Part shown: one piece after another, positions 1 to 8,854 of the stretch
How the letters are laid out: each line of letters starts with the position of its first letter
Numbering within the stretch: position 1 is the first letter of the stretch
DNA from: Lachnospiraceae bacterium
GTDB lineage: Bacteria; Bacillota; Clostridia; Lachnospirales; Lachnospiraceae
Reading direction: 5' to 3'
Length of the DNA: 32,444 nucleotides
NCBI GenBank assembly: GCA_017523785.1
Contig: JAFWVX010000014.1
Span: 1 to 32,444 of the forward strand
Program-made: the position numbers and the translations under genes
Notes under the pieces: model-generated
Told to the model about the DNA's origin: nothing
Database searches by the model: none
Seen by the model: the letters and a program-made list of their open reading frames with translations, nothing else

Positions 1-96
1 CTTTTCAGATGGAGGAAAGGCAACACCGTTTCCAATGTTACCCTAATCGGATTATCGCCATAGTGCCCAACCTTAGGCTAAATAATCTCGGAAAAA
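1..96 (-). ncRNA. Candidate Moco (molybdenum/tungsten cofactor) riboswitch, leader of a gene left of the window
   Basis: On the minus strand this stretch folds well. A closing helix pairs 91-96 (UUUUUC) with 1-6 (GAAAAG) and 85-88 (AGAU) with 7-10 (AUCU), with a CG bulge at 89-90. An inner CUAA/UUAG helix forms, and a 10-bp hairpin (arms 33-42 and 19-28) is capped by a GAAA tetraloop. A closed multistem RNA with a GNRA-capped hairpin, 15-20 nt behind a good promoter and next to molybdenum-cofactor genes (MOSC here, MobA at 11521), is what the Moco RNA motif would look like. The family call rests on my memory of the motif and on context, not on a covariance search. Its target gene starts outside the window. 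Confidence 0.62.
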
Positions 97-118
97 ATTA
101 ATACAAAATGCCATTAAT

Positions 119-147
119 ATTATATCAAATAAAAACTTTAAGTGCAA
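119..147 (-). promoter_or_regulatory. Sigma-A-type promoter for the riboswitch transcript
   Basis: Reading the minus strand, the -35 is TTGCAC (142-147) and the -10 is TATAAT (119-124), with 17 bases between. The predicted start is near 112, a few bases before the folded leader RNA. The gene left of position 1 therefore has its own promoter and does not depend on the MOSC gene. Confidence 0.6.
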
Positions 148-212
148 TAAAGTTAAATATATCTAACTAAATTCTTAGTATTTTTTTACATAAATATAAA
201 GTGTACAAAGCC

Positions 213-629
213 TTAATCTATGTTCACTTGGTCTCCTACAGTTATGATTCCTGCCACTAAAACCCTGCAAAATATGTAATTATTATGGATTTCGTTCTTG
301 CATTTCTCACCTTTTCCGTCTTCTACCCCTATTTTGGTGATTTCAAGCCTTGAATCGCCCACAGAAATTGTGTCGCCCACCTTCAATTTCTTATAATCAA
401 GACCATCTATAACTAGATTTTCACCAAACTCGCCATATTTAAAAGTCTGCCCTTTTGACTTCCCATACTCATCTATGACCTCTTTTGGTAATATAGATAT
501 TTGTAAATCTCCACCGTCACAATGAACATCATTTGGGATACCTGTTTTTATAAGGTCTGCCTGACCTATGCAGTGCATTAAATTATCTATTTTACTTTTT
601 ATACACACAGAATCTAATGTTGCAGCCAT
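213..629 (-). CDS. MOSC-domain protein (molybdenum cofactor-associated)
   Basis: This 138-residue protein is a stand-alone MOSC domain. The family hallmark is the stretch around residues 68-98 (YGEFGENLVIDGLDYKKLKVGD, then the VGDSRLEIT strand), with a cysteine (KCKNE, about residue 109) where sulfur-carrying MOSC proteins have one. MOSC domains are beta-barrel modules of Moco sulfurases; stand-alone bacterial versions are often encoded among Moco biosynthesis genes, but their reaction is mostly unproven. There is no signal peptide or membrane segment, so it is cytoplasmic. The ATG has an AGGAGG site about 5 bases upstream, directly behind the terminator of the DUF1576 gene, so expression may depend on readthrough. 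Its neighbour downstream is the candidate Moco riboswitch. Confidence 0.8.
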   Translation of the reverse strand: MAATLDSVCIKSKIDNLMHCIGQADLIKTGIPNDVHCDGGDLQISILPKEVIDEYGKSKGQTFKYGEFGENLVIDGLDYKKLKVGDTISVGDSRLEITKIGVEDGKGEKCKNEIHNNYIFCRVLVAGIITVGDQVNID

Positions 630-639
630 ATTTCCTCCT

Positions 640-670
640 AAAAAAAAGGAGCCATCAAAAATGGCTCCTT
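640..670 (-). terminator. Rho-independent terminator after the DUF1576 gene
   Basis: On the minus strand, AAGGAGCCAT (661-670) pairs perfectly with ATGGCTCCTT (646-655) around a 5-base loop and runs into a T tract at 640-647. It begins 13 bases after the DUF1576 stop codon and ends just before the MOSC ribosome site, so it closes the antiporter operon and probably limits readthrough into MOSC. Confidence 0.85.
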
Positions 671-683
671 AAATAAATATTTG

Positions 684-2072
684 TTATGCTTCAGCCTTTG
701 CTGGCCACCAGTGCTCAATAAATGGAATTAATACAAATGCAACTACACCTGCAGTAAATCCTCCATTGTAGAAGTTGAAGAAGTCATATTGAAGTGGTAT
801 TAATGTAACGATAGCAAAGTGCATCATACCAGCGATGATTCCCCAAATAACACCATACTTTCCAGAAATTGGAGCCATACCAGTAGCATAAGAGAATGCT
901 ATAAGGATACCAACTGTTGACATTCCAAGTCTTCCTGTCTCTGCACCAACACCGAGTGCTGGACATACTACTGTTGATACTAATGATATTAATACATATC
1001 CTATACCAATTGGTAATACATTTCCTGGATGAGCTCCAGCTGCAACCCAAGTGAATGCACACCATACTACACCTGCAATTGGTCCACTGAACTTAGCGCC
1101 AAAGCAGAATTTCATAACTGAATAGAATAAAAGGATGAATACTCCATAAACTGCAAAGTTTACAAGAGTTGCTCCGATACCATACTTCTCAATGAAGTCT
1201 GAACCATGTCCTGAATCTTTAATGAGTTTTCCATAGTTAGCAAGTGCATCTTTATCGAGCATCATACCTAAGATAAAGCAAATTGCAAATACAATTAAAT
1301 AAGAAACTAATACAAATCCAAATATCTCGACTTGTGATTGTCCAGGTCCATTTGAAGGAAGTGGAGTATTAGTAACTTTAAATAAGAAACCAATAGTCAT
1401 TAAGCAAAGGAAACCTGCTGGAGGTCCTGCATTAAATAAGTCACATCCAAAGTGGAAGTTTGGAGCCTTAGCACAAAGTGCTGGATAGAAACAACAGAAT
1501 AAAATTGCAATGATAAATGCAACTACAAATCCACCTGGGTGAATTGGTAAATTGCTCATAGCTGCAACACCTGTAGTACCTTCTACTCCTGGTGCTGTAT
1601 ATCCTGGCCATCTAAGAACTACTTCTGACATGATAGGTGCAATAGCAGTTGAGAAAATACCAAGGTTCATCATAGAAGCTGGAGTTTTCTTTTTAAGAGC
1701 TGCATAAACTTGCATACCAATCATAAGTGGAAGCATATTCATAACGTTCATACCCCAAGAAGAGAAACCAACTGTTAAGAAAAATGCTGCTACTGTTCCG
1801 CTGTTTACTGAATCCATTCCACCACATACTACGATGTAGAGAAGCATAAGTAAGCAGCACATACCCATGTTAAAATATGTTCCAACAACACTTACACCAT
1901 ACATATCTTGTGTACATTGTGCTGGTGTCTTAAGGATTCTAATCCAACCAGGTATTATATCAGCTACTTGATTGTTCATAACTCCGTATACAACAGACAT
2001 AGCAAAGAACATGAGTGTAAATAATGCCAATACTTTAAAAAGTATTCTAGCATTTTTAACTTTTTGATCCAT
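684..2072 (-). CDS. DUF1576 family polytopic membrane protein
   Basis: This 462-residue integral membrane protein has roughly ten hydrophobic segments and no soluble domain. It looks like the DUF1576 family, Firmicutes membrane proteins of unknown function about this long. Glycine/proline-containing membrane stretches occur in both halves (for example NLPIHPGGFVVAF around residue 175 and VAAGAHPGNVLPIG around 345), which suggests an internal duplication of the kind seen in transporters; a role as transporter is inference. It is the last gene of the antiporter operon, about 50 bases behind the 705-residue subunit, with ribosome site GGGAGG and a strong terminator after it. That position suggests a role linked to ion flux, but no substrate can be read from the sequence. 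Confidence 0.7.
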   Translation of the reverse strand: MDQKVKNARILFKVLALFTLMFFAMSVVYGVMNNQVADIIPGWIRILKTPAQCTQDMYGVSVVGTYFNMGMCCLLMLLYIVVCGGMDSVNSGTVAAFFLTVGFSSWGMNVMNMLPLMIGMQVYAALKKKTPASMMNLGIFSTAIAPIMSEVVLRWPGYTAPGVEGTTGVAAMSNLPIHPGGFVVAFIIAILFCCFYPALCAKAPNFHFGCDLFNAGPPAGFLCLMTIGFLFKVTNTPLPSNGPGQSQVEIFGFVLVSYLIVFAICFILGMMLDKDALANYGKLIKDSGHGSDFIEKYGIGATLVNFAVYGVFILLFYSVMKFCFGAKFSGPIAGVVWCAFTWVAAGAHPGNVLPIGIGYVLISLVSTVVCPALGVGAETGRLGMSTVGILIAFSYATGMAPISGKYGVIWGIIAGMMHFAIVTLIPLQYDFFNFYNGGFTAGVVAFVLIPFIEHWWPAKAEA

Positions 2073-2121
2073 TTTTAAAGTCCTCCCTAAACTTTAAATA
2101 TTTTTATATTAAATGCTCAAA

Positions 2122-4239
2122 CTATACATTTAGCACTACGAGATAAATAAGTGCTATGCATAAGCCTAAGCAAAATAATAACAAACTTACTGATAAGCTG
2201 TCAGTAACTGTTTTAACAGCTTTTGAGCTGTCAGATTCAACATTTAAAACTGCAAATGCATCACCTGACTTTATAGTATTAATTGCAACAAAGAGTGTAG
2301 ATCTAAATAATGAAACTATTCCATCTACGAGTTTGTCGCAAACTCTAAATATAAATGACAAAATGAATATAATAATTGGTGTTACGAAGTTAGTAAAGTT
2401 ATCAAATATAGAGCAGATAAATCCGCAGAGATTTACGAGTCCAACCATGACAACTGGTCTATATACTGAGTCCTCAAGGTCAAGCCAAGCTGGCCATACA
2501 TTTACATAAACTCTCTTACCTTTTTCAGTTCTCATAAGTAATGTTCTTATGAAGAATAAGTAAACTGCTGCTCCAATAATAAGTGACTTACCTGCACCTA
2601 TAAGACAGTCTGCACTAAATATATCGAGGAACTTATCAGCATGATCAAATGCATGAGCGCCCTCAGTCATAAATGTCTCTCCTACATCTGCAAGTCTATC
2701 CATGAGACCAAGATTGTATTTACCTGCTCTATCAATCATAGTAGAAGTAAATCCAAATAGTGGTGGTATTAATGCTGATAAACCAATTGCAAATTTAGAA
2801 AGTGGACTAATATAAGTCTTATTCATATCATCATATTTCTTTTGAACTGCTGTATCTACATTCTTTTCCCAGAAAACAGCTATATAAAGCTTTGTCATAT
2901 ATGCAAATGTAAGTCCGCCAGAAATAGTGAAAATCCATTCTACTATGCTATAGATGTGGTATTGCCAGAAACCATGAATGCCTTCGTGATGAAGTTCGTG
3001 TAAATAGTGAAGTATAGCATCGTGAATTAAAGTTTTAGATACATATCCACTCCAAAGTGGAACACCAGCGATACCAATATAACCCATAAGGTATGCAAAA
3101 TTTAAAAACCACTTACCTCTTCCAAATCCTCTTATATCATTTAAGTTGAGTTTGTGTAAATTCATATACACAACACCAGCAACCATAAAGAGTATCAACT
3201 TAAATACTGAGTGATTTACCATGTGAAGAAGTGCACCACGAACTGCATATGCATTGTGATGTCCTAAGAAACTTTGCATGCCGCAAGCAACTAATATAAA
3301 TCCAATTTGTGACATTGAAGAACATGCAAGTGTTCTCTTTAAATCTACAAAGAAAAGTGCAAGGAATGCACCGAGGAACATAGTTATAGTTCCGATTGCA
3401 AGAATTAATTTTCCAAATGTAACATCATATAAGAAAATTCTTGATGTGATAATTAATATACCATACACACCTGACTTTGTAAGTATACATGAAAGAAGTG
3501 CAGATGCTGGAGCAGGTGCTACTGGGTGAGCCTTAGGAAGCCAAATGTGAACTGGGAACATACCAGCTTTTGCACCAAATCCAAAAAGCATACACATTGC
3601 TGAAATCCATATAGTTTTTACACTTCCGCCATCAGCAAGATATCCTTTTATAGAATCATATAATTCATCTATCTCAAGAGTTCCAATGGCATTTGACATA
3701 AGGAATAAACCCATAAGCATTACCATACCACCAAGAACTGCTATCATAAGATAAGTATCTCCTGCTCTCATAGCTGCTGGTTTCTCGTCGTGGATAACCA
3801 TTACATATGATGCCATAGACATAAGTTCAAAGAATATAAATGTAGTGTAAAGATTTCCAGATAAGAATACTCCCATAGTTCCTGCAAAAGTCAAAAGTAA
3901 GAAGAAGAAATATCTATTTCTATTTCTGTAGTGATGGAAATACTCGTGTGAAAATAATGAAGTCATAGACCACATAAATGCACAGATAGTTCCATATATT
4001 GCTCTAAAGCCATCAAGCTCTAGATGCAAATATTGACCACAGATATTATATACATAATAATGTAGGACCTCTCCCCTTGCCGCTCTCATGAATAATAAAA
4101 TCATCACAAGCAAATCTACTATACATACAAATGCAGCAAAGTAGTCTCTCAATTTTTTGTTTCTTCTTCCAATCAAGTAAGAGATGAATGCTCCAACTAT
4201 TGGAAATAAAACTAAAAATAACAAAACTGAATCTTTCAC
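2122..4239 (-). CDS. NuoL/MrpA-type antiporter-like membrane subunit (705 aa)
   Basis: This is a proton-conducting membrane subunit of the NuoL/M/N-MrpA/D superfamily (Proton_antipo_M domain). The ion-path residues are all visible: Glu138 in FFELMSMASY (TM5), Lys224 in FGAKAGMFPVH (TM7), Lys255 in LLSCILTKSGVYG (TM8), Lys347 in NHSVFKLILF and Lys402 in GYVSK. At 705 residues it is about 200 longer than the other three paralogues; the extra C-terminal part (about 560-705) holds further membrane segments, as in NuoL/MrpA-like chains. It is probably the NuoL-like half of what is one MrpA chain in Bacillus. The start is GTG behind AGGAGG, which overlaps the stop codon of the preceding gene. It is the fourth antiporter subunit of the operon. 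Confidence 0.85.
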   Translation of the reverse strand: MKDSVLLFLVLFPIVGAFISYLIGRRNKKLRDYFAAFVCIVDLLVMILLFMRAARGEVLHYYVYNICGQYLHLELDGFRAIYGTICAFMWSMTSLFSHEYFHHYRNRNRYFFFLLLTFAGTMGVFLSGNLYTTFIFFELMSMASYVMVIHDEKPAAMRAGDTYLMIAVLGGMVMLMGLFLMSNAIGTLEIDELYDSIKGYLADGGSVKTIWISAMCMLFGFGAKAGMFPVHIWLPKAHPVAPAPASALLSCILTKSGVYGILIITSRIFLYDVTFGKLILAIGTITMFLGAFLALFFVDLKRTLACSSMSQIGFILVACGMQSFLGHHNAYAVRGALLHMVNHSVFKLILFMVAGVVYMNLHKLNLNDIRGFGRGKWFLNFAYLMGYIGIAGVPLWSGYVSKTLIHDAILHYLHELHHEGIHGFWQYHIYSIVEWIFTISGGLTFAYMTKLYIAVFWEKNVDTAVQKKYDDMNKTYISPLSKFAIGLSALIPPLFGFTSTMIDRAGKYNLGLMDRLADVGETFMTEGAHAFDHADKFLDIFSADCLIGAGKSLIIGAAVYLFFIRTLLMRTEKGKRVYVNVWPAWLDLEDSVYRPVVMVGLVNLCGFICSIFDNFTNFVTPIIIFILSFIFRVCDKLVDGIVSLFRSTLFVAINTIKSGDAFAVLNVESDSSKAVKTVTDSLSVSLLLFCLGLCIALIYLVVLNV

Positions 4240-4247
4240 GTTGCCTC

Positions 4248-5714
4248 CTAAATCATTCCCTTCCCTACTGTTTCTATGAACTCAAGTAGTGAAGTAGAAT
4301 TAACGCCGAAATATATTATCATTATAGTAATAATTATAAATACGATTTTCATAGTCAGTCCTTCTGACTTAACCTTACTTAACTTTTTCTCATCAAAGTC
4401 AGCACCTGGTATATATGCAACTATGATTATGTTAAATAAATATATCAAAGTTAAAAGTGATGAGATAACTATGGCTATGATCCCAGCGAGTGCAATATAA
4501 TTATCTGCATATACACATGCCATAATTAATCCATACTTACTTATAAATCCACAAGTTAATGGCATACCTACCATCGCAAGTGATGCTACTAAAAATGCAA
4601 ACATAGGTAGTGGTAATTTTTTAGCAATGCCCTTCATGTCATCAACATATTCTTTACCAGAATATATAATTATTGCTCCTGCTATAAAGAATAAATTGAT
4701 TTTAATTATTGCGTGGAACAACATATGAGCCATACCAGCTACATAGCCTTCTCTTGTCATAAGTGTCACAACGAATAATATATATGATAGGTTGCTCGCT
4801 GTACTATAGGCGAGTCTTCTCTTAATCTGTTTCTCTTTTACTGCCATAACTGAGCCGTATAATATAGTAAGAATCGCTAATGTTACGACAACTTTTTGAG
4901 CGAAGCCACCATAAAGGTTTGCATTTCCAAATAAATAGTGAGTCGCTCTCATTATCGCAAATACTCCAGCCTTTACTACTGCAACTGCATGCAAGAGTGC
5001 TGATACAGGAGTAGGTGCAACTCCACAGGTTGGAAGCCAATATGTAAATGGAATTATAGCTGCCTTTACTCCAAAACCTATAAAGCAAAGTATATATGCG
5101 ATATTTAATATGAATTCATTATTTCTAAATACAACTTCATTTATAACTCCGCTATAGATGAACTCTACATTTGGAACTACAGAAGTTAAAATTATAATTC
5201 CTATAAGTGCAATTGATGCTCCAAGCACTGACACTGTAAGATAAACTTTCCCAGCATACTGTGCCTTTCTATCATATGAGTCGTGCATTATAAGTGGCAA
5301 TGTCAAAAATGTAAGTAACTCATAAAACAAATACATGGTGATTGCATTTTTACTAAAAGTAAGTCCAATCGCTATGCCAAATGCTATAAGATAATATTTG
5401 AAAAATGAATCTTGATTTTCTTCATGCTCCATGTACTCAGTTGCATAGAGCGTTGCTATTGGCCAAAGAGTTGCTATGATTAGAAGAAAAACTTTTGACA
5501 AGCCATCTATCCTAAATCCAATTGAAAATATTTTATTGATATTGAGAAGTGTGAATGATGTAAACTTGCTCTCAAATGCAAGATAAAATACAAATACACT
5601 TGTGATAAGTGAGGCAATAACAACATAGACATTTCTCGCTTGTTTATTAAGTTTTAATACTGGTACTAATAGTCCCGCTAATATCGGAAATAGTATACCT
5701 ACTAAAACAATCAT
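4248..5714 (-). CDS. MrpD/NuoM-type antiporter-like membrane subunit (488 aa)
   Basis: A 488-residue member of the Proton_antipo_M superfamily, with about 14 hydrophobic segments. Key ionisable residues are present: Glu132 in LFYELLTFLTLP, Lys218 in FGVKAAIIPFTYWLP, Lys248 in AVVKAGV, a Lys in FHAIIKINLFF and the Lys of GFISKYGL. It shares the TM4-5 loop motif EYM-x-HEEN with the 490-residue protein encoded just upstream, so the two look like a duplication within the operon. The ribosome site GGAGG directly abuts a cluster of interspersed repeats lying between the two genes. It likely forms one ion channel in the membrane arm of an Mrp/Mbh-like complex. Confidence 0.85.
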   Translation of the reverse strand: MIVLVGILFPILAGLLVPVLKLNKQARNVYVVIASLITSVFVFYLAFESKFTSFTLLNINKIFSIGFRIDGLSKVFLLIIATLWPIATLYATEYMEHEENQDSFFKYYLIAFGIAIGLTFSKNAITMYLFYELLTFLTLPLIMHDSYDRKAQYAGKVYLTVSVLGASIALIGIIILTSVVPNVEFIYSGVINEVVFRNNEFILNIAYILCFIGFGVKAAIIPFTYWLPTCGVAPTPVSALLHAVAVVKAGVFAIMRATHYLFGNANLYGGFAQKVVVTLAILTILYGSVMAVKEKQIKRRLAYSTASNLSYILFVVTLMTREGYVAGMAHMLFHAIIKINLFFIAGAIIIYSGKEYVDDMKGIAKKLPLPMFAFLVASLAMVGMPLTCGFISKYGLIMACVYADNYIALAGIIAIVISSLLTLIYLFNIIIVAYIPGADFDEKKLSKVKSEGLTMKIVFIIITIMIIYFGVNSTSLLEFIETVGKGMI

Positions 5715-5722
5715 TTAACCTC

Positions 5723-5829
5723 CGGGCTCGCACTGCTCGCCCCTACAAAGGCTCGCGCAGCTCGCCCCTACATCGGGCGGATGATATCCGCCCCTACAGG
5801 GCTATCGTAGGGGCGAGCACCGCGAGCCC
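5723..5829. repeat. Cluster of four GTAGGGG-type interspersed repeats between antiporter genes
   Basis: The 120-base gap between two antiporter genes is almost filled by four copies of a short element that starts GTAGGGG and ends CCCG. Copies at about 5723-5747, 5750-5772 and 5774-5798 run in the direction of transcription (minus); the one at 5806-5829 is reversed. Three are of the GCGAGC type and the third is of the GCGGAT type. The reversed copy can pair with an upright copy in the mRNA to form a long hairpin just before the ribosome site of the 488-residue subunit. Confidence 0.85.
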
Positions 5830-5834
5830 TCATT

Positions 5835-7307
5835 TTACATAATAGTGTTTGCGATACTTGTAAAGAAGTTTATGAGTGGAGTTGAGAATGTTCCACATAC
5901 GAAACAAGCTACGGCGAGCAACACAAGTGGGAACAACATATACAAATTCGGCTCTGTATTCTTTACTTTTTTATAATCAAAATCTGCACCAGGTATAAAT
6001 GCACTGATAGAAATAGTTACTAAATATCCAGCAGTCAAAAGTGCTGATGCAAGAAGAATTATTGGTCCTACAAAACTTAAAGTTGGAACACCTGATACAA
6101 GTGAACCTTGTGCAAGGTACCATTTACTTACAAATCCTGTAAGTGGTGGTATACCTACAAGTGCAAGTCCACCGATTGTGAAGCACCACATAACTATAGG
6201 CATATTCTTTCCGATACCTTTAAGGTCTGCAACCATTGTCTTGTGTTCTTTATATATAATCGCACCTGCTCCCATAAAGAGAAGGTTCTTTGCAATTGAG
6301 TGGAATACTACTTGAAGAAGTGCACCTACAAATCCTATTGGAGTCATTGTTGATAATCCAAAAAGCACATAAGAAACTTGGCTAACTGATGAATATGCAA
6401 GTCTCTTCTTCAAAACTTTTTCTTTATATGCCATCATTGAACCCATGAACACTGTGATAAGTGCAAGAGTCATAAATGCGTATTGAACCCAAGTGCCACG
6501 AAGGAAGTTAACACCTACTTGATAATAGATAACTCTTATTATAGCAAGTACACCTGCCTTAGTGATTACACCAGATAAGACTGCTGATGCAGGTGCTGGT
6601 GCAACTGGGTGAGCTGATGGTAACCAACCATGAAGTGGGAACATACCAGCCTTTGCACTGAAGCCTAATATAGTTAAGAAGAAAATCACTTTGAGAAGTG
6701 CTTCATTTCCCATAACCTTGCTAGCGATTAAAGTTCCGCCTGCTCTAAATGTGATATCTCCGTATTGATTCATAAAGAAGAATCCTACGAGTGCAAGTGA
6801 TGCACCGAATACTGAGTAGAACAAATATTTAAGACCGCCACTGATAGCTTCTTTTGTTCTTGTATGAAGTGCAAGAGGAAGTGAAAGGAAGGTCATGAAC
6901 TCATAGAATAAATAGAGTGTCATGAAGTTTGCTGCCATTCCAAGTGCTATGAGAACTGACTCAGTGAGCAAATAGAATAAGTAGAAACTCTCGTTATTCT
7001 CCTCATGCTTCATGTATTCAAAAGAAAATACTCCTGCCAAGAACCACATAATAGTAACTAGGCTGTTGAATAGATAAGTTAATCCATCCACCTTAAACTC
7101 AATAGGTAAAGTCTTAGTTAAGTAAAATAATGTGAGTCCTCTAAAATTGAAAATTGCATAGAAGTTGAAAATCAATGTGAGTGCTAAAACTACTCCCACA
7201 TATAATGTTCTAAAACCTCTGTCTGAAAATTGTTTCTTTATCACCAAAGTAAATAATGCTGCGATAGCTGGAAATACTATTGGTAATAAAAGCATGTAAT
7301 CCTTCAT
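5835..7307 (-). CDS. MrpD/NuoM-type antiporter-like membrane subunit (490 aa)
   Basis: This is a 490-residue paralogue of the neighbouring antiporter subunits. Ion-path residues seen are Glu136 in LFYEFMTFLSLP, Lys219 in FSAKAGMFPLHGWLP, Lys250 in SGVITKAGVLAI, a Lys in FHSIAKNLLF and the Lys of GFVSKW. The motif AHPVAPAPASA (about 232-242) is shared with the 705-residue subunit, and EYM-x-HEEN is shared with the 488-residue subunit. The start is an ATG behind AGGAGT. It lies 32 bases after the 504-residue subunit and is followed by the repeat cluster. It is expected in the cytoplasmic membrane as a cation/proton-translocating subunit. Confidence 0.85.
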   Translation of the reverse strand: MKDYMLLLPIVFPAIAALFTLVIKKQFSDRGFRTLYVGVVLALTLIFNFYAIFNFRGLTLFYLTKTLPIEFKVDGLTYLFNSLVTIMWFLAGVFSFEYMKHEENNESFYLFYLLTESVLIALGMAANFMTLYLFYEFMTFLSLPLALHTRTKEAISGGLKYLFYSVFGASLALVGFFFMNQYGDITFRAGGTLIASKVMGNEALLKVIFFLTILGFSAKAGMFPLHGWLPSAHPVAPAPASAVLSGVITKAGVLAIIRVIYYQVGVNFLRGTWVQYAFMTLALITVFMGSMMAYKEKVLKKRLAYSSVSQVSYVLFGLSTMTPIGFVGALLQVVFHSIAKNLLFMGAGAIIYKEHKTMVADLKGIGKNMPIVMWCFTIGGLALVGIPPLTGFVSKWYLAQGSLVSGVPTLSFVGPIILLASALLTAGYLVTISISAFIPGADFDYKKVKNTEPNLYMLFPLVLLAVACFVCGTFSTPLINFFTSIANTIM

Positions 7308-7339
7308 ATTTGTTACTCCTAAAATTATTTTATTCGTAT

Positions 7340-8854
7340 TTATGCAAATTTATATAATCCCATAGTTATAAGTGAAATAAATAGTGGGGACATAATACCT
7401 AAAATGAAATTGCAAACCATAAACACTCCATTTGAAACTATAAATGGAATATCATTTTTGTCAGCAAAAACTACAACCTTTTGTTTAGGATTAGTATTCT
7501 TAAACAAAACCATAAGTGCAGGTACATAATATATAGCATTTAAAACTGTACTTACAACAAGTGCAACTAATGCTATAACTGCTCTATTTGTAGAAAGTGC
7601 TGCGATAGCAAGATTATATTTCACAACAAATCCGCCAAAGAGTGGTATACCAATCATTGAGAATGCTCCGATTGCAAATCCTATACCAGCCCACATGTTC
7701 TTTCTTGCTGCACCTGCTAAGTCTTTAAACTTTCTACTTCCATGTGCCTCATCCATAAATGCACCTGCAGTATTAAAGAGCATTGGCTTAGTGAATGCGT
7801 GAACTAAAATTTGGAAGCAAGCTGCAATCATTCCTACATCATTTCCAAGACCTATACCAAGATAGATATATCCGATTTGTGCCACTGATGAGTATGCTAT
7901 CATTCTCTTCAAGTCTCTTGAGTTGATTGCTTTTATAGAACCAATTGTCATAGCAAGAACACCAAGAACAAATAATATATCTAAAACTTTTGAACCTCTT
8001 ATTACTTCTATACTAAATACTCTATATACCATCTTGATAAGTAAGATGATATATGCCTTAAGAACAAGTCCTGACAAAACTGCTGATGAACTTGATGTTG
8101 ATGAACCATGTGCATCAGGTAGCCAAGAGTGGAATGGGTAGAGCGCACTCTTGATTCCAAGTCCTATTGCAAAAAGACAAATAACTACTTCTATAGGAAG
8201 TCTATACTTGCCAACACTTGCGATAGCAACTATTGACTCTTTTAAATTTGACATAAGTAAATGTCCAGTGATGTCATACAATATACTTATACCAATCATG
8301 ATAAGACCTGAACCAAGTAAGCTCATCATTAAGTATCTTGCAGTTGCTACCAAAGTTTCCTTGCTATGCTTAAGCATAACGATTGCACAAGCTGTAAGTG
8401 TATTTATTTCTACAAATACATAAGCTGTGAATAAGTCATTTGTATAGATGAGTGCGATGAGTGAAGTATAAAGTAATTCCATCATCAAGAAGTAGTAATT
8501 TTGTTTCTCAGGTAAAACATCATGGAAGATATGTTTAAGTCCACCCATGAGAGATAGAATCATGACAAGCGCAAATGCAGTTGCCATAAGTGCTTCAAGA
8601 ACTCCAACCCTTATCTCATTTCCAAATGGCGCTGGGAAATGTCCCATCATATATACATAGTAGTCACCGTTATTGATACAGTAGATTAAAGTTGTAAGTG
8701 ACAATGCGAAACATACTATAAGGTTAAAAAAGCAAATAACCATTGCCTTTTTAGGTTTAACTGCTGCACAAAGAATTCCTGTAAAAAGTGATAGTATTAT
8801 AGAAATGAAAGGAAAATTTTGTACTATATCGTTTATTACATAATATTTATCCAT
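7340..8854 (-). CDS. MrpD/MbhH-type antiporter-like membrane subunit (504 aa)
   Basis: A 504-residue member of the Proton_antipo_M superfamily and the first antiporter-like subunit after mrpC, the position of mrpD/mbhH in known operons. Glu149 in YVFVEINTLTA (TM5), the Lys of GLGIKSALYPFHSWLP (TM7), SGLVLKAY (TM8) and GFVVKYNL (TM12) are the expected ion-path residues. It departs from its paralogues in carrying a serine-rich stretch (AHGSSTSSSSA) where two of them have AHPVAPAPASA, as many true MrpD/NuoN-like chains do. The start ATG overlaps the mrpC stop codon by one base (TAATG), implying translational coupling. Confidence 0.87.
   Translation of the reverse strand: MDKYYVINDIVQNFPFISIILSLFTGILCAAVKPKKAMVICFFNLIVCFALSLTTLIYCINNGDYYVYMMGHFPAPFGNEIRVGVLEALMATAFALVMILSLMGGLKHIFHDVLPEKQNYYFLMMELLYTSLIALIYTNDLFTAYVFVEINTLTACAIVMLKHSKETLVATARYLMMSLLGSGLIMIGISILYDITGHLLMSNLKESIVAIASVGKYRLPIEVVICLFAIGLGIKSALYPFHSWLPDAHGSSTSSSSAVLSGLVLKAYIILLIKMVYRVFSIEVIRGSKVLDILFVLGVLAMTIGSIKAINSRDLKRMIAYSSVAQIGYIYLGIGLGNDVGMIAACFQILVHAFTKPMLFNTAGAFMDEAHGSRKFKDLAGAARKNMWAGIGFAIGAFSMIGIPLFGGFVVKYNLAIAALSTNRAVIALVALVVSTVLNAIYYVPALMVLFKNTNPKQKVVVFADKNDIPFIVSNGVFMVCNFILGIMSPLFISLITMGLYKFA

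Noticed and set aside
3278-3529. Plus-strand open frames inside the antiporter genes, and other overlapping frames
   Set aside because: They mirror the reading frames of well-supported minus-strand genes, have no ribosome sites, and resemble no protein family.
2122-8854. The four large membrane genes as part of a complete complex I (nuo) operon
   Set aside because: No NuoA, B, C, D, H, I or E/F/G gene is present, and the small subunits are clearly of Mrp/Mbh type.
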